Shown piece after piece: positions 58,801-64,000 of a DNA stretch of 64,000 nucleotides. The position numbers and the translations under genes were made by a program. The DNA is from Hypomesus transpacificus. Its lineage: Eukaryota; Chordata; Actinopteri; Osmeriformes; Osmeridae. The stretch lies in assembly GCF_021917145.1 (NCBI RefSeq), contig NC_061076.1:84501-148500 (forward strand). The letters are read 5' to 3'. Position 1 is the first letter of the stretch; the number at the start of each line of letters is the position of its first letter. The notes under the pieces were generated by a model, which was not told the DNA's origin, did not search any database, and worked only from the letters and a program-made list of their open reading frames with translations.

Positions 58801-59189
58801 ATTTAAATAGGAGGATTTCATGCAAGCCTCTCAGATCATGGACTGTAATCCCAGCACCTCCACCTTATCAAGCTTCACACTCTAGACATCAGGTAAAGCT
58901 GATCAGGGCCTTTACAGGAAATGGCAACATCTTTTTATTTCAGATTTGTTTTATGTATCTTGCTTTAATGTTTATCTTGCAGTCAGATGAGCAACCATAA
59001 AGAACATTATGCTCTCATGTGAATAATTTCTTTACAAAGATGCTTGTTTATAAAAAATATTTGAAGACAAAACTCATAATATGAGGCTAATAACATCCCT
59101 AAACATTCTTGTTCGTGTTTGCAGTGCATTTGTTGGTTGTGTCTAACAACATAATATCTAACAATGTCAATGTGTTTTCTTTCTTTCAG
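58801..59189 (+). promoter_or_regulatory. TATA-like promoter, noncoding exon and intron of plus-strand receptor A
   Basis: ATTTAAAT (58801-58808) is followed by AGGAGGATTTCATGCAAG. A noncoding exon of about 60 nt ends GACATCAG/gtaaag at 58892, and an intron runs to TTTCTTTCAG at 59189. The same layout precedes receptor B (exon end 61704, acceptor 62003). Transcription start is inferred about 30 bp below the TATA-like box. Confidence 0.6.
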
Positions 59190-59202
59190 ATGCAGCTGTG
59201 AC

Positions 59203-60165
59203 ATGTCAAACCTAACACTACCCAAGGACAACATCACAATAGTTTTGACACGAAGTATACTCTTTGGACCTGTGTCAGTAGCACCATTATTAATCTTTCT
59301 TTATATCAATGGGGTTGTATTATTCACTTTAAGGAGCAAGCCAGTCTTTCGAGAAACACCTCGATACGTCTTGTTGTACAATCTCATTTTTTCTGACACC
59401 TTCCAGTTAGCAGTGGGACAACTTCTGTACATACTGGCTTACGTCTACGTGTTTATGATTCGCTACCTCTGTGTCATAATTATCATGTCGGCCATGCTTA
59501 CTACTGACATCTCCCCTTACAACCTGGCGGTGATGTCACTGGAGAGGTATGTGGCTGTGTGCTTCCCACTGAGGCACTCTGCCTTCGTCACCGCCAAGAA
59601 CACAGGTGTGTCTATTGCTGTGGTTTGGGCCATCTGCGGCATAAACACCATCATCCGTATATTTATGTTGATCCTCCTGGAATCTTCGCCTCTAGATCAG
59701 TACATGCTGGGTTTCTGTGCCAAAGAAACACTTTATAAACAGAAACTGTTCTATGATTTTGATAAAGCCTTCACTGGTGTCACTTTCACATCTGTGGGAA
59801 TTGTAATCTTGTGCTCCTACTTTGGTGTGATGACAGCAGCCAAATCTGCTTCCTCAGACAAAGCCTCGACCAGCAAGGCTAAAAAAACAGTTGTGCTGCA
59901 CATGATTCAGCTGCTTCTCATTCTGTCTTCCACCCTCTTCTCCCCTATTGTAACAGCCTTCAGTTACAAAGTGGACAGACCCACACTGGAACGTATTTAT
60001 TATATTCTGTTTTTGTGCCTTGTGAACTTGCCCAGGTGTCTGAGTGGGCTGATATATGGCCTGAGAGACCAAACCATCAGACCTTTTCTTCTGTACCACC
60101 TCAGTTTTGGTCTCAGATGTCCCAAACTTGGACAAACATCCACTGTGCCTTCTAACAAACATTAA
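59203..60165 (+). CDS. odorant receptor 131-2-like, intact (plus-strand gene A)
   Basis: Intact seven-transmembrane olfactory receptor of 320 residues from the chosen ATG. The frame is open 13 codons further up (59164), but that part lies upstream of the acceptor TTTCTTTCAG (59189), so it is intron. The start MSNLTLPKDNITIV has two N-glycosylation sites. The TM3/loop signature is MSLERYVAVCFPLRHSAF, loop 2 holds MLGFCAKE, and the tail runs LPRCLSGLIYGLRDQTIR to STVPSNKH. It belongs to a second subfamily, clearly diverged from the minus-strand genes in TM1-2 and TM4-6. Its tandem partner is gene B, 2814 bp downstream. Ligand unknown. Confidence 0.93.
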   Translation: MSNLTLPKDNITIVLTRSILFGPVSVAPLLIFLYINGVVLFTLRSKPVFRETPRYVLLYNLIFSDTFQLAVGQLLYILAYVYVFMIRYLCVIIIMSAMLTTDISPYNLAVMSLERYVAVCFPLRHSAFVTAKNTGVSIAVVWAICGINTIIRIFMLILLESSPLDQYMLGFCAKETLYKQKLFYDFDKAFTGVTFTSVGIVILCSYFGVMTAAKSASSDKASTSKAKKTVVLHMIQLLLILSSTLFSPIVTAFSYKVDRPTLERIYYILFLCLVNLPRCLSGLIYGLRDQTIRPFLLYHLSFGLRCPKLGQTSTVPSNKH

Positions 60166-61610
60166 TTACACCCCTTTGTACCACTATATCATTTATTATG
60201 TCTTCTTGCGAAGATTTGCATCATTGTCTGATTAAATGAATGCATAGCTGCATTTTTTTTATTCTTGCAGTAGGTTGCAGAATGTAAGTAATACAGAATA
60301 GAATGTTGCATCAATTGCTGACTGTTTCACCAAATTGGCTACAAAAAGGCTTTATGAAATAGGCTGCTGTGCTGGAGATGGGAGGTACAGTTTGTCAATT
60401 GTCTGTTTTTATGTCGCTATGGATGAAAGCATCTGCTAAATAAATAAAATGTTTAATTTAATTAACAAACTTGGACAAACATCCACTGTGCCTTCTAACA
60501 AACATTAATTACACCCCTTTGTACCACTATATCATTTATTATGTCTTCTTGCAAACATTTACATCATTGTCTGACTAAATGAATGCATGATAGCTGCTTT
60601 TTTTTTCTTGTAGTAGGTTGCAGTATTTAAGTGTGTTACAGAATAGAAGGTTGCATTAATTGCTGATTGTTTCAGGAAATTGGCTACAAATAGGTTTGTA
60701 AACATGTGTATTATATTGAAAGTAGAAGCTTGCTTAATATAAATAGTTTCAAACCGTGATGTTGTAATTCATGCGTTTCTTTTATCACTCTGTGGAGTTT
60801 ATCGAATGTCTCCTCCTGCTGTATAATCTGAAACAAACCCTTTCTGGTCTGGGAAATCAAGTAAATGACATTCATTACTAAATAACAGATTTACTAACAG
60901 CAAAAACATTTTTAACTAAATGTAAAAAATGTATGACATCATTGATGTACTATTGCATGGTTTTTCTACACAGCAGCAGTTCACCTGTTGGTCAGTGTTT
61001 TTTTAATGTTAAATCTAAATTTAAATCTTGTCTAGTGAACAAGACAAACACTCTGATCCTGTCCCCTGTCCCCTCATTAAAAATCATTAATATTTAATGT
61101 TAATTAGAACCATTAAAGTTTTGAGTAAAACCTGAAATAATTTATGTTGTGTATGGTTTGGGAGAAGTAAGCGTAAGGAGTTAATTAATATAACTTAACT
61201 TTGACCCCTAACTGTGCAACTTTTTATTAATCAAACTTTTTATTCCAGACATTATTTAATGCAAATTATCAATGTTGGCAAAAAGAACTTCAGAGAAGCC
61301 GTGCTTGTGTATCATGTCAGACCATCCTTTCCACCCTGATGCTAAGAATCCTACACCCACACAAACATGCACACTTTAGATATCCCCTATGTACGCCAAA
61401 GGTTTTCACCCAAACCACACACACACTGTCTCACACACACACACACACACAGACACACACATACAGAGACACACACACTGTCTCACTCAAACAGATACAC
61501 ACACAGACACAAACTGTCTCACACAAACACACACACATACACACAGATTTCACTGATGATGCAATCAAATTTGTGTCTGTGTTATTGCTAGCCTCAATAC
61601 GGATATGAAT
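60166..61610. other. 3' flank of gene A and upstream unit of gene B
   Basis: No gene. A short second copy of the receptor end (from AAACTTGGACAAACATCCAC to the bases after the stop) stands at 60467-60560. It marks a crossover point of unequal recombination. A SINE/LINE-like tail (GTCGCTATGGATGAAAGCAT) lies at 60413-60450. (CA)n stretches are near 61424-61560. Confidence 0.65.
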
Positions 61611-62003
61611 TAATTTAAGTAGGCGGATTTCATGCCAGCCTCTCAGATCATGGACTGTAATTCCAGCACCTCCACCTTATCAAGCTTCACACTCTAGACA
61701 TCAGGTAAAGCTGATCAGGGCCTTTACAGTAAATGGCAACATCTTTTTATTTCAGATTTGTTTTATTTATCTTACTTTCATGTCAATTTTACAGTCAGAT
61801 GAGCAACCATAAAGAACATTATGCTCTCATGTGAATAATTTATTTACAAAGATGCTTGTTTATCAAAAATATTTGAAGATAAAACTCATAATATGAGGCT
61901 AATAACATCCCTAAACATACTTGTTCATGTTTGCAGTGCAATCTAGTTGGTTGTGTCTAACAACATAATATCTAACAATGTCAATGTGTTTTCTTTCTTT
62001 CAG
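61611..62003 (+). promoter_or_regulatory. promoter, noncoding exon and intron of plus-strand receptor B
   Basis: The counterpart of 58801-59189. The TATA-like box is changed to AATTTAAGTAGG (61612-61623). The noncoding exon ends GACATCAG/gtaaag at 61704 and the coding-exon acceptor is TTTCTTTCAG at 62003. The TATA change might alter expression; this is inference. Confidence 0.5.
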
Positions 62004-62016
62004 ATGCAGCTGTGAC

Positions 62017-62979
62017 ATGTCAAACCTAACACAACCCAAGGACAACATCACAATAGTTTTCACACGAAGTATACTCTTTGGACCTGTGTCAGTAGCACCA
62101 TTATTAATCTTTCTTTATATCAATGGGGTTGTATTATTCACTTTAAGGAGCAAGCCAGTCTTTCGAGAAACACTTCGATACGTCTTGTTGTACAATCTCA
62201 TTTTTTCTGACACCTTCCAGTTAGCAGTGGGACAACTTCTGTACATACTGGCTGTTGCCCAGCTGTTTTTGATTCGCTATCTCTGTTTCTTAATTGTCAT
62301 AGTGGGCATCCTTATGACTGAAATCTCCCCTTACAACCTGGCGGTGATGTCACTGGAGAGGTATGTGGCTGTGTGCTTCCCACTGAGGCACTCTGCCATC
62401 GTCACCATCAAGAACACAGGTGTGTCTATTGCTGTGGTTTGGGCCATCTGCGGCATAAACACCATCATCCGAATATTTGTGTTGATCCTCCTGGAGTCTT
62501 TGCCTCTAGATCAGTACATGCTGGGTTTCTGTGCTAAAGAAGCACTTTATAAACACAAAGTGTACTTTGTTTATGATTATACATTCACTGGTGTCACTTT
62601 TGTATGTGTGGCTATCGTAATCTTGTCTTCCTATTTTGGTGTGATGATAGCAGCCAAATCTGCTTGCTCAGGCAAAGCCTCGACCAGCAAGGCTAAAAAA
62701 ACAGTTGTGCTGCACATGATTCAGCTGCTTCTCATTCTGTCCTCCTTCCTCGTCTCCCCTATTCAATCGTTTTTCTATGGAAAAGTAGATCGAGTCACAT
62801 TTGTACGTATTTGTTATGCCCTCTTTTTGTGCCTTGTGAACTTGCCCAGGTGTCTGAGTGGGCTGATATATGGCCTGAGAGACCAAACCATCAGACCCTT
62901 TCTTCTGTACCACCTCAGTTTTGGTCTCAGACATCCCAAACTTGGACAAACATCCACTGTGCCTTCTAACAAACATTAA
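62017..62979 (+). CDS. odorant receptor 131-2-like, intact (plus-strand gene B)
   Basis: Intact 320-residue receptor, the tandem partner of gene A. The N-terminal 70 residues and the TM7 tail are almost the same as in gene A. TM3 (VAQLFLIRYLCFLIVIVGIL), TM5 (YDYTFTGVTFVCVAIVILSS) and TM6-loop 3 (SPIQSFFYGKVDRVTFVRIC) differ strongly. Diversity is thus concentrated in ligand-facing segments, as is common in receptor families. MSLERYVAVCFPLRHSAIV and LPRCLSGLIYGLRDQ are kept. The start was chosen by alignment with gene A; upstream in-frame codons belong to the intron. Confidence 0.93.
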   Translation: MSNLTQPKDNITIVFTRSILFGPVSVAPLLIFLYINGVVLFTLRSKPVFRETLRYVLLYNLIFSDTFQLAVGQLLYILAVAQLFLIRYLCFLIVIVGILMTEISPYNLAVMSLERYVAVCFPLRHSAIVTIKNTGVSIAVVWAICGINTIIRIFVLILLESLPLDQYMLGFCAKEALYKHKVYFVYDYTFTGVTFVCVAIVILSSYFGVMIAAKSACSGKASTSKAKKTVVLHMIQLLLILSSFLVSPIQSFFYGKVDRVTFVRICYALFLCLVNLPRCLSGLIYGLRDQTIRPFLLYHLSFGLRHPKLGQTSTVPSNKH

Positions 62980-64000
62980 TTACACCCCTTTGTACCACTA
63001 TATCATTTATTATGTCTTCTTGCGAAGATTGACATCATTGTCTGATTAAATGAATGCATAGCTGCATTTTTTTTATTCTTGCAGTAGGTTGCAGAATGTA
63101 AGTAATACAGAATAGAATGTTGCATCAATTGCTGACTGTTTCACCAAATTGACTACAAAAAGGCTTTATGAAATAGGCTGCTGTGCTGGAGATGGGAGGT
63201 ACAGTTTGTCAATTGTCTGTTAGTATGCCGCTATGGATGAAAGCATATGCTAAATAAATAAAATGTTTAATTTAATTATATTAAAAGTAGAAGCTTGCTT
63301 AAAATAAATAGTTTTAAACCGTGATATTGTAATTTATGCGTTTCTTTTATCACTCTGTGGAGTTTATCGAGTGTCTCCTCCTGCTGTATAAACTGAAACA
63401 AACCCTTTCTGGTCTGGGAAATCAAGTAAATTACATTCATTATTAAATAACGGATTTACTAACTGCATGAGACTACATACATACATACACACAGACATAC
63501 ATGCATACATACACAAATCGCTAGCTGGTTACCATAAACCAATCTAGCTATGTACCCTAGAGCCCTCAGCCCTGCCTGTGATCTAGCTAACACCAACAAG
63601 GTCAGATTAACCCACTAGTAAGATGACGGTCACATGTTCACTCAGCAGAAACACAGATGCACTCAGTTACTCAATGACAATGCTTATAGTAAAATCTATT
63701 GTATTATGTCCTCTTGTGAATGGATACATTATTGTCTGGAAACATTAATGTATGATAGATGTTGTTTGGTTTAAATGTACTTGGGGACTGAGAATGTAAG
63801 TGTTATCAAGAATTGAAGACATCAAGTTGCATGTATTGCTCAATGCTTCATGAAATTGGCTACAATTTGGCTTTATGTAATAGGCTATTGGTCTGGAGAT
63901 GTGAGGTACCGTTTGTAAATGCCTTGTTTGTATGTCACTATGGATAAAAGCATCACAAAAATAAAAAATAAAATAAAAAGAGTATTAGATAAATGAAATG
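62980..64000. other. 3' flank of gene B to the window end
   Basis: No gene. To about 63470 it matches the flank of gene A (with GTATGCCGCTATGGATGAAA at about 63224). ACATACATACACACAGACAT repeats stand at 63475-63520. A further decayed tail (GTCACTATGGATAAAAGCAT) lies at 63935-63954, followed by A-rich DNA. Confidence 0.55.

Noticed and set aside
59164-59202. Upstream start codons of the plus-strand receptors
   Set aside because: They lie before the TTTCTTTCAG acceptor and so in the intron; the ATG after the acceptor aligns with the other receptors.

Overview
The window comes from a ray-finned (teleost) fish nuclear genome. The evidence is spliced vertebrate genes with GT-AG introns, a vertebrate gene order (tbcel next to tecta, as on human 11q23), a fish-type odorant receptor cluster, tRNA-derived SINEs, L2-like LINE pieces, and very dense micro- and minisatellites. 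The species cannot be named from the sequence alone. All gene models below were made by hand from splice sites, reading phase and remembered family sequences; no alignment was run.

Left part (1-17.7 kb, minus strand): one serine/proline/arginine-rich exon of an unrecognised gene (243-725) with a probable promoter region near 1.0-1.5 kb, then the whole coding region of tecta (alpha-tectorin, 24 coding exons, about 2204 residues, 17690 down to 3005). Exon phases agree throughout. From 17.7 to 24.9 kb I see no gene, only simple repeats, repeat remnants and possible regulatory DNA. The tubulin chaperone-like gene tbcel follows (29586 down to 24921, 7 coding exons, 438 residues). It shares orientation with tecta and lies upstream of it.

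Middle part (30-42 kb): foxred1 (plus, 32180-36486, 11 exons, 506 residues), a mitochondrial FAD oxidoreductase-like complex I assembly factor, lies head to head with tbcel. It lies tail to tail with a (6-4) photolyase gene, cry5 (minus, 41843 down to 37758, 10 exons, 590 residues).

Right part (42.9-64 kb): a cluster of odorant receptor 131-2-like genes. Three intact genes and one 3' fragment are on the minus strand, each intact one preceded upstream by a CCACCTAACTAACCCCTGC-type minisatellite. Two intact genes and one SINE-broken pseudogene are on the plus strand. The intact genes show a TATA-like box and spliced noncoding 5' exon(s). A 5'-truncated L2-type LINE has inserted into one minisatellite.

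The most unusual signals are: (1) minisatellites lying exactly on exon-intron borders of three different genes, multiplying the 5' or 3' splice site (tecta exons 7 and 10, tbcel exon 2, cry5 exon 2); (2) an inverted copy of cry5 exon 4 and its acceptor beyond exon 5, able to fold the pre-mRNA; (3) a 30-bp coding minisatellite in the cry5 tail; (4) signs of gene conversion among odorant receptors, including a 92-nt block with one mismatch shared by the two otherwise diverged subfamilies; (5) a tecta vWD3 module that has lost the core of its CGLCGxxN motif and gained an acidic insert.
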